64,000 nucleotides of DNA from Oscillospiraceae bacterium (GCA_017516065.1 JAFWDQ010000021.1:1-64000); one strand, 5' to 3'. Numbered from the stretch's first letter, positions 24,109 through 33,528 are shown. Notes: generated from the sequence alone by a model not told the origin. Program-made: numbers and translations.

Positions 24109-26316
24109 ATGGGAAAGACCCTCGTACTGGCGGAAAAGCCCTCCGTGGGCAAGGAGATCGCCCGGGTCCTGGGCTGCCGTCAGAGCAAAAACGGCTGTCT
24201 GGAGGGCGGTCAGTATATTGTCACTTGGGCCCTGGGCCATCTGGTGACTCTGGCCGACCCGGAGGCTTATGACAAAAAATATGAGAAATGGGAGCTCACG
24301 GACCTGCCCATGCTGCCGGAGCGGATGAAGCTGGTGGTCATCAAGGAGTCCGGCCGTCAGTTCAAGGTCGTCCAGGAGCTTCTGCGCCGCAGCGATGTAT
24401 CGGAGCTGGTCATCGCCACCGATGCCGGCCGCGAGGGGGAACTGGTGGCCCGCTGGATCATGCAGAAGGCCGGCTGGAAGGGCACGACGAAGCGGCTGTG
24501 GATCTCCTCCCAGACGGACCGCGCCATCCGGGACGGCTTTGCCCATCTGCGGCCCGCCGGGGAGTATGACAATCTCTTCCGCTCCGCCCAGGCCCGCAGC
24601 GAGGCAGACTGGCTGGTGGGTCTCAACGTCACCCGTGCCCTGACCTGCAAATTCAACGCCCAGCTCTCCGCCGGGCGTGTCCAGACCCCCACCCTGGCCC
24701 TCATCACCCAGCGGGAGCAGGAGATCCGGGCCCATAAGCCCAAGGAATATTACGGTGTGTCCCTGAAGCTGGACGGCTTTCGGGCCATCTGGCGGGACGC
24801 GAAAAACGGCAGCCGCACCTTTGACCGGGCTCTGGCCGAGCGCATCGCCAAAGCCGCCGAGGGCGGCAGCGCCGTGCTGACCTCCGTGACAAAAACGTTC
24901 AAGAGCGTGGCGCCGCCGGCGGCCTATGACCTCACGGAGCTCCAGCGGGACGCCAACAAAAAATACGCTTACTCCGCCAAGGAGACTCTTAATCTGATGC
25001 AGTCTCTCTATGAGCGGCACAAGCTGCTCACCTATCCCCGCACCGACTCCCGGTACATCTCAAAGGATGTGGTCCCCACCCTGCCGGAGCGGCTGCGCAG
25101 CGTCATGACGGAGGACTACGCGGCACTGGCCCGGCAGGTGCTGGCCGGCAAGCCGCTGAACACGAAATATCTGGTCAACGACGCCAAGGTCACGGACCAC
25201 CACGCCATCATCCCCACGGAGGAACAGCCGGAGCTGTGGCGGCTGTCGGGCCCGGAACGGAACATCTACGATCTGGTGGTCCGGCGCTTTCTGGCCGTAC
25301 TGATGCCGCCATTCACCTACGACGAGGTGAAGCTCACCCTGACGGTGGGCGGCGAGACCTTCACCGCCCGGGGCAAGACCATCCGCAGTCAGGGCTGGAA
25401 AGCCGCCTATGACCGTTCCTTCTCTCTGGAGGACGACGCCGGGGATGAAGAGGAGGAGCCGGAGCAGACCCTCCCCTCCCTGCGGCAGGGCGACCGCCTG
25501 CCGGTGCGGGAGAGCCGCGTCACCAGCGGCCAGACGAAGCCCCCCGCCCGCTATACCGAGGCGACCCTCCTCCACGCCATGGAGCACCCCCAGACGTCGG
25601 ACCGGGCCCAGGGCAAAGTCCTGGCGGAGACCGGCGGTCTGGGTACGCCGGCCACCCGGGCGGATATCATCGAAAAGCTCTTCTCCGCCTTCTACATCGA
25701 GCGCCGGGGCAAGGAGCTGGCGCCCACCTCCAAGGGGATCCAGCTCATCGGACTGGTGCCAGAGGAACTGCGCAGTCCCGCCCTCACCGCCCGGTGGGAG
25801 ATGCGCCTTGCGGCCATCGCCGCTGGACAGGAGAAGGACTCCGCCTTCGTGTCCGAGATGCGCCGCTATGCCGCCCGGCTGGTGGCGGAGGTGAAGGATT
25901 CTGACGCCGTCTACCGCCACGACAATCAGACAAAGGAGCCCTGTCCCACCTGCGGTCAGAAGCTGCTGCGGGTCAAGGGCAAGCGGGGCGAAATGCTGGT
26001 CTGTCCCGACCGGGCCTGCGGCTACCGTCGCAGCGTCAGCGTCAACACCAACGCCCGGTGCCCCAACTGCCATAAGAAGATGACCCTCCGGGGCGAAGGG
26101 GACAAGCGGTCGTTCTACTGCATCTGCGGCTACCGGGAAAAGCTGTCGGCCTTTGAGGCACGGCGGCAGGAAAAGGGCGCCGGCAAGGCGGAGATCCGCC
26201 GCTATATGGCCCGGCAGGATCAGCAGCAGAGCACCGGGAACACCGCCATGGCGGAGCAGCTTGCCAGATGGCTGGAGAAAAACCAGCCGGCGGAGGAGCC
26301 GAAGAAAAAGAAATGA
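24109..26316 (+). CDS. topB: DNA topoisomerase III
   Basis: 735 residues. An N-terminal Toprim domain (MGKTLVLAEKPSVGKEIARVL, VIATDAGREGELVARWI) is followed by the type IA core with active-site Tyr309 in LTYPRTDSRYIS. The C-terminus has zinc-ribbon Cys pairs (CPTCGQKLL...CPDRACGYRR and CPNCHKKM...CICGYREK) and a charged tail. It relaxes negative supercoils and decatenates replication intermediates. ATG 24109 follows AAAAGGAGATCATCC. A chromosomal housekeeping copy is as likely as a mobile-element copy; no conjugation genes are near. Confidence 0.96.
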   Translation: MGKTLVLAEKPSVGKEIARVLGCRQSKNGCLEGGQYIVTWALGHLVTLADPEAYDKKYEKWELTDLPMLPERMKLVVIKESGRQFKVVQELLRRSDVSELVIATDAGREGELVARWIMQKAGWKGTTKRLWISSQTDRAIRDGFAHLRPAGEYDNLFRSAQARSEADWLVGLNVTRALTCKFNAQLSAGRVQTPTLALITQREQEIRAHKPKEYYGVSLKLDGFRAIWRDAKNGSRTFDRALAERIAKAAEGGSAVLTSVTKTFKSVAPPAAYDLTELQRDANKKYAYSAKETLNLMQSLYERHKLLTYPRTDSRYISKDVVPTLPERLRSVMTEDYAALARQVLAGKPLNTKYLVNDAKVTDHHAIIPTEEQPELWRLSGPERNIYDLVVRRFLAVLMPPFTYDEVKLTLTVGGETFTARGKTIRSQGWKAAYDRSFSLEDDAGDEEEEPEQTLPSLRQGDRLPVRESRVTSGQTKPPARYTEATLLHAMEHPQTSDRAQGKVLAETGGLGTPATRADIIEKLFSAFYIERRGKELAPTSKGIQLIGLVPEELRSPALTARWEMRLAAIAAGQEKDSAFVSEMRRYAARLVAEVKDSDAVYRHDNQTKEPCPTCGQKLLRVKGKRGEMLVCPDRACGYRRSVSVNTNARCPNCHKKMTLRGEGDKRSFYCICGYREKLSAFEARRQEKGAGKAEIRRYMARQDQQQSTGNTAMAEQLARWLEKNQPAEEPKKKK

Positions 26317-26346
26317 TCCTGACCGCACAGCGGCAGGACGCCATAA

Positions 26347-26384
26347 AAACAGGGCGGGACGTGAAAGCGCGTCCCGCCCTGTTT
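26347..26384. terminator. Bidirectional terminator between topB and MFS
   Basis: AAACAGGGCGGGACG pairs with CGTCCCGCCCTGTTT; A- and T-rich ends serve both converging genes. Confidence 0.85.
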
Positions 26385-26391
26385 CCATGTT

Positions 26392-27567
26392 TCATTCTGT
26401 CGCCGCGGCCTTTCGGTCCTCCCTTGGGAAGGGGCTCCGAATAAAGAAAATCAGCATCATCACGGCGTCCACGACCGCGCCGGCGATAATGGGCAAATAG
26501 AGCGCGTCTCCCGTGATGCGGCCGATGACCGCGGCCCAGCTGCTGCTGAGAAAGATACCGATGCACTGACAGGCGGAGAAGAGCGCAGACACGAAAGCCA
26601 CGTTGTCCCGGGAGGAGATCAGGCTCAGCACCAGCATCAGGCCGGAGCACGTGGTGGCCATACCGATCCCCGCCACGAAAATGGAAATGCACAGAAGCGG
26701 GATCGTGTGGACAACGGCACAGCTGTAGATGCCCGCGGCCATGATCAGCAGAGACACCCCCAGACAGCGGCGTCTGGTAAATCTCTGAAAAAAGGGGAAG
26801 GCCAGGCCGCCCGCCATGTTTCCTATGGTAAAGCAGGCCGCCACCAGTCCCGCCACGACGGTGCTGTCCACAATGACGGAGCTGAGGAAGGAACATCCTA
26901 TCAGAAGCGGCGCGATCACCAGACCGCAGATGCCGCCCACGATACACAGCGCAACTGCAAGAGGCCGGGGCGGCGTCCGTCTGTCGGCGTGTCTTTCCTG
27001 CGCCGCGGCGGTCTCGTCCGTGCGTTTCGGCATGAAGAGCACCAGCGCGACCAGGGGGATCAGCAGGATCAGGTGGGTCAGGAACACCCGGTTCCAGTGC
27101 TCTCTGGCCAGCACGCCGCCCACGTATTGCAGGATACCGGTCATGGCAAAGGCGCAGGCGGTGCCGATACCGAGGATCTTCGAGCGGGCGCTCTCCTCCA
27201 CCATCGTGGTCGCCGTAGAGGTCTGCAGGCTCATCATGCCGCCTATGCCCAGGCCGAAGACGCCCCGGAACACCAGCAGCACGGCAAAGCGTCCCGCCAG
27301 CATGGGAAGCACGCCGCCAACGACCAGCAGGATCGCCGACGCCAGCGCTACCGTCCGGTAGCTGAGCCGCCGTCCCACGACCACCCCCGCCAGCATGCAG
27401 GAGAAGACGGCCACCAGGGACGCCACCGTGCTGCAGTACAGCGCGGCAGAGAAGGAAATATGAAAGGCGGCGGCCATATCTGCCAGCGAGCTGTCCACAG
27501 CCCCCAGGGTCTGGGACATGGAGAAAATGGCCAGAACGGCGATCCAGTTTTTTGTGCGGCTGGTCAT
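26392..27567 (-). CDS. MFS transporter (12-helix)
   Basis: 391 residues with about 12 hydrophobic helices. The N-terminal part has LGAVDSSLADMAAAF in helix 1 and the loop 2-3 region LAGVVVGRRLSYR; RGVFGLGIGGMMSLQTSTAT resembles the family's helix 4-5 motif. The centre has a short cytoplasmic loop (KRTDETAAAQERHADRR). The substrate is unknown; drug or sugar efflux families are possible. AAAGGAGAGAGATACCT precedes ATG 27567. Single gene with its own promoter. Confidence 0.88.
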   Translation of the reverse strand: MTSRTKNWIAVLAIFSMSQTLGAVDSSLADMAAAFHISFSAALYCSTVASLVAVFSCMLAGVVVGRRLSYRTVALASAILLVVGGVLPMLAGRFAVLLVFRGVFGLGIGGMMSLQTSTATTMVEESARSKILGIGTACAFAMTGILQYVGGVLAREHWNRVFLTHLILLIPLVALVLFMPKRTDETAAAQERHADRRTPPRPLAVALCIVGGICGLVIAPLLIGCSFLSSVIVDSTVVAGLVAACFTIGNMAGGLAFPFFQRFTRRRCLGVSLLIMAAGIYSCAVVHTIPLLCISIFVAGIGMATTCSGLMLVLSLISSRDNVAFVSALFSACQCIGIFLSSSWAAVIGRITGDALYLPIIAGAVVDAVMMLIFFIRSPFPREDRKAAATE

Positions 27568-27639
27568 AGGTATCTCTCTCCTTTGGCGCAGAGGATCTCT
27601 TTTGCGTATGTTCGACGTTGTTCTGATCCTGTCACTAAG

Positions 27640-27668
27640 ATTATACTAACAAAATGAAACATATTCAA
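27640..27668 (-). promoter_or_regulatory. Promoter of MFS gene
   Basis: Minus-strand TTGAAT (27668-27663), 17-base spacer, TATAAT (27645-27640). Confidence 0.7.
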
Positions 27669-27739
27669 TCATTAAATTTCGTTTCTTCGACAGGTAAGCC
27701 GAAGAGTCCGGGATCCTCCTGACCATACAGCAGCGCGGG

Positions 27740-27779
27740 AAAAAGGCGAGGCGTGAGAAAACACGTCTCGCCTTTTTTC
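27740..27779. terminator. Terminator after SH3/SLH gene
   Basis: AAAAAGGCGAG...CTCGCCTTTTTT with inner GTG/CAC pairs; symmetrical, with A/T tracts on both sides. It lies just beyond the stop at 27796. Confidence 0.85.
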
Positions 27780-27795
27780 TGCAGACTTTAAGCGT

Positions 27796-29430
27796 TCATT
27801 TTGACCTTTGACCCGTGTCCGGTAACGCCCGGTACAGGAAGGTCACAACGACCCCTCTGGGACAGTCGACGCCGGGAGCGATGTCCAGGTCGATCAGCTC
27901 CGTCAGATTCCAGTCGTCCGCCCACTTGGCGGCATCCTGATACCAGCCGTCGGTTCCGATGCCGAGAGCCCGATACAGGAAGGTCGTGATATGGGCCGTG
28001 CTCAGGGTGACGTCGGGGGCAAAGTGGGTGGCGTCCACGCCGTTGGTGATCTGGGGATCGCTGTAATAGGCCCACAGCACCGCGTCATAGTAATACTGAT
28101 CGGCGGAGACGTCAACGAAGGGATTGACCGAGCTGGCAGGCTTCGGGCAGCCCTGGGAGCGCCACAGGAAGGTGACGCACTGACCTCTCGTCACGGTCAG
28201 GTTGGGGCCGAAGTGGGTCTCATCCATGCCGTTTGTGATCTGGGGATCGCTGTAATAGGCCCACAGCACCGGCATGTAGCAGCCGTCGGTCACCGCCACA
28301 TCCTGGAAGGGATTTTCCGGCTCGGGCGCCACAGGATCCAGCTGCTGGCGCAGGACCCAGCCGGTCTTCCCGTCGTCAAGCCGGATCTTGTCCCAGTCGC
28401 CGTAGGTCTCCGTCACCGTCACGCCGTCTCCCTTGGTCAGGCTGCCCACCTGGCTGCTGTCGAGATCGGGCTCTGCCTGGACCGTCACGGCGTCAGCCTT
28501 CACCACGTGGGTTCCATCGCTGCTCTGGCTGTTGTCGGGCACTTTGAACTCGCCCGTACTCATCATAACCATGTAAGGATCCAGGTAATATCCGTTTCCG
28601 ATCTCATCTTTGTCCGAGGGATAATTCGGCTGCTTCAGGTCTACGGTCTTATCGTCGATATCGTAGAGCCGGAAGGTCGCGTTCTCGGCAAACTTCCCGT
28701 CCTTGAGCGTCAGGTTGATCCTGAGATAATAGGACCTCCCCGGCTGAAAAACGTCGGATTCCAACAGCGGAAGGATCTGTGAGCCGGCCATATGGGACCC
28801 GTTCCCGCCCCGATCTTCCGTGTCATACCACGCAAACGTGGCGTACGGCTCAAACGGCTCAAAAATCTCGGCATTGTCAACCGTGATGGAAGACAGATTC
28901 TCCCCCACTGTCATCCCCGCCTCGGGATACTGGAAGCCATGGATCCCAACGGACTGGACCCGGTCCGGGTCCTGGGACGGCATCAGGAACGTCACCGTCT
29001 TGGCGAACCCGGGGATAGGCTGGCTCCTCATATATTCCAACTCTTCGCTTCCCAGCAAAGACAACTCGTAGCCCCGCTCCAGGCTGCAGGTATCCAGCCG
29101 CTGGATGGTGGTGGTCTCCCCGTTGTCGGCGCTGGTGAGCAGGATGTCGTCGATGCCGTCCAGATTCAGGTCATAGCACACCCCGGACTCAGTCTCGGTC
29201 TCTTTGACGTATTCAAAATGAGCTAACCCCATCAGGGAGCACGCCACGGCGTAGAATTCCTCCGCGGGCCGGGTCTCGCTGCCCGCAGTCAGGTCTACGC
29301 GCTCTTCTTCCACTTCGACGGCCTCTCCCCAATCGGCGTCCATGGGGGTGTCGGGGGCCGCCAGTGCGGGAGTGATCAGGCTGACCGCCAGCACCAGGGC
29401 CAGCAGGCAGGGGATCAGTCTTTTCATCAT
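27796..29430 (-). CDS. Secreted protein with SH3-like and SLH domains
   Basis: 544 residues; AAGGAGGTAATCT precedes ATG 29430. The signal peptide ends at TPALAA (about residue 25). Residues 40-310 form an unrecognised region with a DLNLDGIDDILL segment resembling calcium-binding repeats. An SH3b-like domain follows (about 320-385: VQAEPDLDSSQVGSL, DGKTGWVLRQQL), then three SLH-type repeats (about 395-540) ending in (T)FLYRAL. SLH domains anchor proteins to secondary wall polymers. Two of the repeats share WAYYSDPQITNG and 37 identical bases. Paired with a second SLH protein upstream. Confidence 0.85.
   Translation of the reverse strand: MMKRLIPCLLALVLAVSLITPALAAPDTPMDADWGEAVEVEEERVDLTAGSETRPAEEFYAVACSLMGLAHFEYVKETETESGVCYDLNLDGIDDILLTSADNGETTTIQRLDTCSLERGYELSLLGSEELEYMRSQPIPGFAKTVTFLMPSQDPDRVQSVGIHGFQYPEAGMTVGENLSSITVDNAEIFEPFEPYATFAWYDTEDRGGNGSHMAGSQILPLLESDVFQPGRSYYLRINLTLKDGKFAENATFRLYDIDDKTVDLKQPNYPSDKDEIGNGYYLDPYMVMMSTGEFKVPDNSQSSDGTHVVKADAVTVQAEPDLDSSQVGSLTKGDGVTVTETYGDWDKIRLDDGKTGWVLRQQLDPVAPEPENPFQDVAVTDGCYMPVLWAYYSDPQITNGMDETHFGPNLTVTRGQCVTFLWRSQGCPKPASSVNPFVDVSADQYYYDAVLWAYYSDPQITNGVDATHFAPDVTLSTAHITTFLYRALGIGTDGWYQDAAKWADDWNLTELIDLDIAPGVDCPRGVVVTFLYRALPDTGQRSK
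28046..28271. repeat. 37-bp exact direct repeat inside SLH repeats
   Basis: Copies at 28046-28082 and 28235-28271 are identical and encode VLWAYYSDPQITN in adjacent SLH units, while the flanking codons differ. This points to recent duplication or gene conversion. Confidence 0.85.
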
Positions 29431-29508
29431 AGATTACCTCCTTATTTTTTATCATAATTTCATAATGATATCTTAATCTTAAATTATGAACGTCTGACTA
29501 ACGCGGCG

Positions 29509-31050
29509 TCACAGGCAGTCCGCCAGCCGGCAGACGGTGAGGATGGACTGTTCTCTGGTGTAGGTATCCAGAGGCGAGAAGCGGTGATTGCCGGTGCCGG
29601 CCATCACCGCTGTGCCGGAGGGTCCCGCCAGCGCGGTGACGAAGGTGATGGACTCCACCGCCCAGTCGGCAAACTGATCGCTGTCTGCAAAGGTCAGCGG
29701 CGTTCCCTTTGCCGCGGCCCCCATGACCTTGGCGGCCCGGGTCAGCATGGCCGCCGCCTCCTGCCGGGTGATGCCGGAATCGGGGTCAAAGATCCGGCCG
29801 CCTCTTCCGTTGACGATCCCCAGGGCGCTGGCCGCCTGTACATAGGGGTCGGAGGTGTCCCGGAAGGCGCTCCGGTCCACGGTGGCGTGTCGGCTCTGGG
29901 TGAACTCGTCCAGGGTCATGCCCTGCTGGGCGCAGAGCATGGTCAGGATCAGGGTGCAGAACTCCTGCCGGGTGATGGCGGTGCGGTAGGCCCCCTGCAG
30001 CTTCGCCGGTACGTAGTCGGCGCTGATGGCCGTCAGCACCTCCTCCTGTGCCCAGTCGCTGGGGATATCCTCCGCCGCGGCGGAGACCCGGGCGATGGTC
30101 TTGTGGTTGCCGGCCAGCAGTTCCGGGGTGGGGTCGAAGTACAGACTGCAGTTGGGCGACCGGTAGAGGTACGTCCTGTTCTCATAGCGGTTGTTGCAGT
30201 CCCAGACGGGGTCCATCACCACCCAGCGGCCATCCACATACGCCTCGACGTAAAGGTGGTTTGCCGTTTCCACGGCGGCGTCGGCGCCGCTCCAGTCCCC
30301 GGCGGTGCTGGCGCCCAGAGCATAGGTCTCCGTCCGGATACAGGGGATGCCCTGGGCCTGGATCATGGCCTGCAGGAGCGCGGTATAGCCCTCGCAGACG
30401 CCCCGGCGGCCCGAGAGCACCTGCTCGGGGGCGGTGAGGGACTGTCCCCCGCTGTTGTAGGCGTCGTAGTCGTAATAGAGATTCTCCGTCATCCAGCCGT
30501 ACAGGACGAAAACCTTTTCATAGTCGCTGTTCGCCCCCTGGGTGATGTTGTCGGACATGGCCTGCACGGAGTCGGGAATGCCCTCAGACAGATAGGCGCC
30601 GGGATTCAGCCATCCCTCCGTCATGGCCTCGTTGTTCTCCAGCACCGGGGAACTGCAGAACCGGTAGCCGTCGCCGTCGGGCTCCACATAGATGCTGTGC
30701 CAGAGATAGCTGCGGTAGGAACCGTACTGGGCGGCGCAGGTATGGATCGTCACCGGCACGGTCTCCTTTACGCCGGAGAGAGAGACGCTTGTCGAAAACG
30801 CCCGCCCCGGCGTCACCGAAACGAAATTCACCGCGCTGCCCACTGCGATCCGGAGCCAGAACATCCCGGAGAAGCCGGTGGACAGCGTCCCTTCTATTTT
30901 CATCTGGTGATTCTCCACCGTCAGAGACAGGGTGTTCTCCGGGCAGAAGGAGGTCTGCACCTGCGTGTCCGTCCCCCCGGCGGCAAAGGCGGCGGGGGCC
31001 AGAGTCAGCAGCAGGCACAGGGTCAGCAGGATGCAAAGGGCACGTTTCAT
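29509..31050 (-). CDS. Secreted transglutaminase-like protein with SLH domains
   Basis: 513 residues from ATG 31050 (GAGGAGAGAGCT upstream); the frame opens earlier at 31176 but without a signal peptide start. The signal peptide ends near FAAGG. A transglutaminase/peptidase-like core (about 170-300) keeps the Cys-His-Asp triad in RRGVCEGYTALLQ, ETANHLYVEAYV and VVMDPVWD. Three SLH repeats fill the C-terminus (WAQEEVLTAI, AFRDTSDPYVQAASALGIVNG, FADSDQFADWAVESI). Probably a wall-bound protease or cross-linking enzyme. Divergent from panE, with which it shares a 152-bp promoter region. Confidence 0.9.
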   Translation of the reverse strand: MKRALCILLTLCLLLTLAPAAFAAGGTDTQVQTSFCPENTLSLTVENHQMKIEGTLSTGFSGMFWLRIAVGSAVNFVSVTPGRAFSTSVSLSGVKETVPVTIHTCAAQYGSYRSYLWHSIYVEPDGDGYRFCSSPVLENNEAMTEGWLNPGAYLSEGIPDSVQAMSDNITQGANSDYEKVFVLYGWMTENLYYDYDAYNSGGQSLTAPEQVLSGRRGVCEGYTALLQAMIQAQGIPCIRTETYALGASTAGDWSGADAAVETANHLYVEAYVDGRWVVMDPVWDCNNRYENRTYLYRSPNCSLYFDPTPELLAGNHKTIARVSAAAEDIPSDWAQEEVLTAISADYVPAKLQGAYRTAITRQEFCTLILTMLCAQQGMTLDEFTQSRHATVDRSAFRDTSDPYVQAASALGIVNGRGGRIFDPDSGITRQEAAAMLTRAAKVMGAAAKGTPLTFADSDQFADWAVESITFVTALAGPSGTAVMAGTGNHRFSPLDTYTREQSILTVCRLADCL

Positions 31051-31113
31051 AGCTCTCTCCTCAACAACGTCACGTCTTTCGGCAAAGTCGTCATCCTTAA
31101 TATTTATATTTTT

Positions 31114-31141
31114 ATTGTACCCGATTCCCCCATTTTTGCAA
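31114..31141 (-). promoter_or_regulatory. Promoter of transglutaminase-like gene
   Basis: Minus-strand TTGCAA (31141-31136), 16-base spacer, TACAAT (31119-31114). Confidence 0.6.
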
Positions 31142-31148
31142 GCCTTTC

Positions 31149-31177
31149 TTGCAGAGGGCCGGGAAAGCTGGTACAAT
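31149..31177 (+). promoter_or_regulatory. Promoter of panE-nfo-GNAT
   Basis: TTGCAG (31149-31154), 17-base spacer, TACAAT (31172-31177). Confidence 0.6.
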
Positions 31178-31201
31178 GGAAAAAAAGGAGGCGGTATACC
31201 T

Positions 31202-32113
31202 ATGATCCACCGTGTGGCCGTGGTGGGCGCGGGGGCCCTGGGCCTGCTGTACGGCGACCTGATCGCCAGGGTCCTGGGGCCGGAAAACGTGACTTACGTG
31301 ATGGACCCGGCGCGTCTTCTGCGCCATCAGAACGACGTATACACCGTTAACGGCGAGATCCGCCATCTGAATATGGCAGAGGAGGCCCGGGCCGATCTGA
31401 TCATTCTGGCCGTGAAGCATCCGTCCTTTGACGAGGCGCTGACGGTGCTGGACCGCTGCGTCACCCCCGGGACCATCCTGCTGTCCGTGATGAACGGCAT
31501 CATCAGCGAGCCTATCCTGGCTGACCGCTATCCCGACGCATACGTGGTCCCCTGCATTGCGCAGGGCATGGACGCCATGCGCTTCGGCACCGCCCTCACC
31601 TGCACCCAGGCGGGTCTTCTGCTGGTGGGCGTTACAACCCCGGCCCTGAAGCCTGCGCTCCGGGATCTCACCGCCCTGCTGATCCGGACGGAGATCCCCT
31701 ATCGGCTGGAGCCGGATTTCCTCCGCCGTATGTGGGGAAAATTCATGCTCAATGTGGGCGTGAATCAGACCTGTATGGTCTATGACGTGCCCTACGGGGA
31801 CGTAGTGGTCCCCGGAAAGCCCCGGGACACCATGCTCGCCGCCATGCGGGAGGTCATGGCCCTGGCCGACGCTCAGGGGATCACCCTGACGGAGCAGGAT
31901 CTGCAGGACTATCTGGGCATCCTGGACCGCATCGACCCGGAGGCCATGCCCTCCATGCGGCAGGACGCGCTGCAGCAGCACCCCTCGGAGGTGGAGATCT
32001 TCGCCGGCACCGTCCTGGAGCTGGGACAGTCCCTCGGCATCGCCACCCCGGTCAACCGCTTCCTCTATGATCGGATCCGTGAAATAGAGGCGGCCTATAA
32101 CGACCCGGCATGA
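31202..32113 (+). CDS. Ketopantoate reductase family protein
   Basis: 303 residues from ATG 31202 (AAGGAGGCGGTATACCT upstream). Rossmann fold with VAVVGAGALGLLYGDLIA at the N-terminus. The second domain has the family's catalytic Lys region (MWGKFMLNVGVNQTC, residue about 180) and ends with EVEIFAGTVLELGQSLGIATPVN. The family reduces 2-dehydropantoate to pantoate with NADPH for coenzyme A synthesis, but paralogues act on other 2-oxo acids and no pan genes are adjacent, so the symbol is withheld. First gene of a probable three-gene set with nfo and an acetyltransferase. Confidence 0.88.
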   Translation: MIHRVAVVGAGALGLLYGDLIARVLGPENVTYVMDPARLLRHQNDVYTVNGEIRHLNMAEEARADLIILAVKHPSFDEALTVLDRCVTPGTILLSVMNGIISEPILADRYPDAYVVPCIAQGMDAMRFGTALTCTQAGLLLVGVTTPALKPALRDLTALLIRTEIPYRLEPDFLRRMWGKFMLNVGVNQTCMVYDVPYGDVVVPGKPRDTMLAAMREVMALADAQGITLTEQDLQDYLGILDRIDPEAMPSMRQDALQQHPSEVEIFAGTVLELGQSLGIATPVNRFLYDRIREIEAAYNDPA

Positions 32114-32159
32114 CCGCGGGCGCAGCGTCTGCGCCATCACTCATAAGGAGGACCTGTCC

Positions 32160-32996
32160 ATGCATCGTATCGGCTGCCATATCTCCTCGGCGGGAGGCTA
32201 TCTCGCCATGGGCGAACGTGCCGTTGCTCTGGGGGCGAACACCTTCGCCTTTTTCACCCGCAATCCCCGGGGCGGCTCCGCAAAGGCTCTGGACCCCGAG
32301 GAGGCTCTGGCTTTTCAGGCCTTCTGCCGGGCGCATGACATCGACCGCATCGTGGCCCACGCGCCCTATACCCTCAACGCCTGCTCCGCCAAGGAGAACG
32401 TCCGGGAATTCGCACGCATGGTCTTTGAAGACGACCTCAAGCGCATGGAGCTGACGCCGGGCCACTGCTATAATTTCCATCCCGGCAGCCACATCGGTCA
32501 GGGCGTTGAGACGGGCATCGACCAGATCGCCGCGCTGCTCAACGACATGCTGTGGCCGGAGATGACCACCACGGTGCTGCTGGAGACCATGGCCGGCAAG
32601 GGCAGCGAGATCGGCGGCCGCTTTGAGGAGCTCCGGGCCATCCGGGACAAGGTGCACCTCAAGGAACACCTGGGAGTGTGTCTGGATACCTGCCACATCC
32701 TGGACGGCGGCTATGACATCGAAAACCATCTGGACGACGTGCTGGACGAGTTCGACCGGATCGTGGGGCTGTCCTGCCTGAAGGCGGTCCACCTCAACAA
32801 CAGCGTGGGCGGTCTGGGCTGTCACAAGGACCGCCACGCGAAGATCGAGGAGGGGGCTCTCTCCCGTGAGGCCATCACCCGGGTGCTGTGCCACCCCGCC
32901 CTCCGGGACCTGCCCTTTATTCTGGAGACTCCCAACGATGAGGCGGGCTACGCCGCGGAGATCCGGCTGCTCCGCGGCTGGTGCGGAGAAGCATGA
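32160..32996 (+). CDS. nfo: Deoxyribonuclease IV (endonuclease IV)
   Basis: 278 residues. TIM-barrel AP endonuclease with GCHISSAGGYLAM, VAHAPYTLNACS, CYNFHPGSHIGQG, LLETMAGKGSEIG, VCLDTCHILDGGYD and VHLNNSVGGLGCHKDRHAKI, covering the His/Glu/Asp ligands of the three-zinc centre. It cuts DNA at abasic sites in base-excision repair. ATAAGGAGGACCTGTCC precedes ATG 32160. The stop overlaps the next start (ATGA). In the last signature the usual HLNDSK is HLNNSV, a local variation that leaves the zinc-binding His in place. Confidence 0.95.
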   Translation: MHRIGCHISSAGGYLAMGERAVALGANTFAFFTRNPRGGSAKALDPEEALAFQAFCRAHDIDRIVAHAPYTLNACSAKENVREFARMVFEDDLKRMELTPGHCYNFHPGSHIGQGVETGIDQIAALLNDMLWPEMTTTVLLETMAGKGSEIGGRFEELRAIRDKVHLKEHLGVCLDTCHILDGGYDIENHLDDVLDEFDRIVGLSCLKAVHLNNSVGGLGCHKDRHAKIEEGALSREAITRVLCHPALRDLPFILETPNDEAGYAAEIRLLRGWCGEA

Positions 32997-33493
32997 GCGG
33001 ACCGATGACGATACGGGCTGCAAAGCCGGAACAGCTCGACGAGATCATGATTCTCTACGACACCGCCCGGCAGATACAGCGAGAAACGGGAAACCGCAGC
33101 CAATGGATCAACGGCTACCCCTCCCGGGAACTCATCGGGGAGGATATCCGTCGCGGCGTCTGCTTTGTCTGTATGGACGGAGCGCATATCGCCGGTGTCT
33201 TTGCCCTCGTACCCGGAAAGGACCCCACCTATGCTGTCATCGAGGACGGCGCCTGGCTGGACGATCGGCCCTATGCGACCCTGCACCGGATCGGCAGCAG
33301 CGGTACCTGCCGGGGCGTGCTGCGGCAATGTGTGGACTGGAGCTTCCGGCGGTACGGCAATCTGCGCATCGACACCCACGAGGACAACGTCATCATGCGC
33401 CGTCTGCTCCCCCGGCTGGGCTTTCAGCGCTGCGGCATCATCCACATAGAGGATGGGTCCCCCCGCATCGCCTATCAGAAGATCACACCATAA
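32993..33493 (+). CDS. GNAT-family N-acetyltransferase
   Basis: 166 residues from ATG 32993, overlapping the nfo stop by four bases with GGAGAAGC upstream. N-terminal TIRAAKPEQLDEIMILYDTAR and a central beta sheet with HIAGVFALVPGKDPTYAVIEDGAW; the acetyl-CoA region (GTCRGVLRQCVDWSFRRYGNLRIDTHEDN) and C-terminal strand FQRCGIIHIEDGSPRIAYQK are typical of GNAT enzymes. Substrate unknown. Confidence 0.88.
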   Translation: MSGPMTIRAAKPEQLDEIMILYDTARQIQRETGNRSQWINGYPSRELIGEDIRRGVCFVCMDGAHIAGVFALVPGKDPTYAVIEDGAWLDDRPYATLHRIGSSGTCRGVLRQCVDWSFRRYGNLRIDTHEDNVIMRRLLPRLGFQRCGIIHIEDGSPRIAYQKITP

Positions 33494-33528
33494 AAAAAAG
33501 AAGGGACTGCAAAGCCCCTTCCTTTTTT
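33493..33528. terminator. Bidirectional terminator between GNAT and sigG
   Basis: GAAGGG-ACT/AG-CCCCTTC stem with eight A on one side and six T on the other, serving both converging genes. Confidence 0.8.

Noticed and set aside
24109..26316. topB considered as a marker of an integrated conjugative element
   Set aside because: No relaxase, type IV secretion or integrase genes lie nearby, and base composition matches the surroundings.
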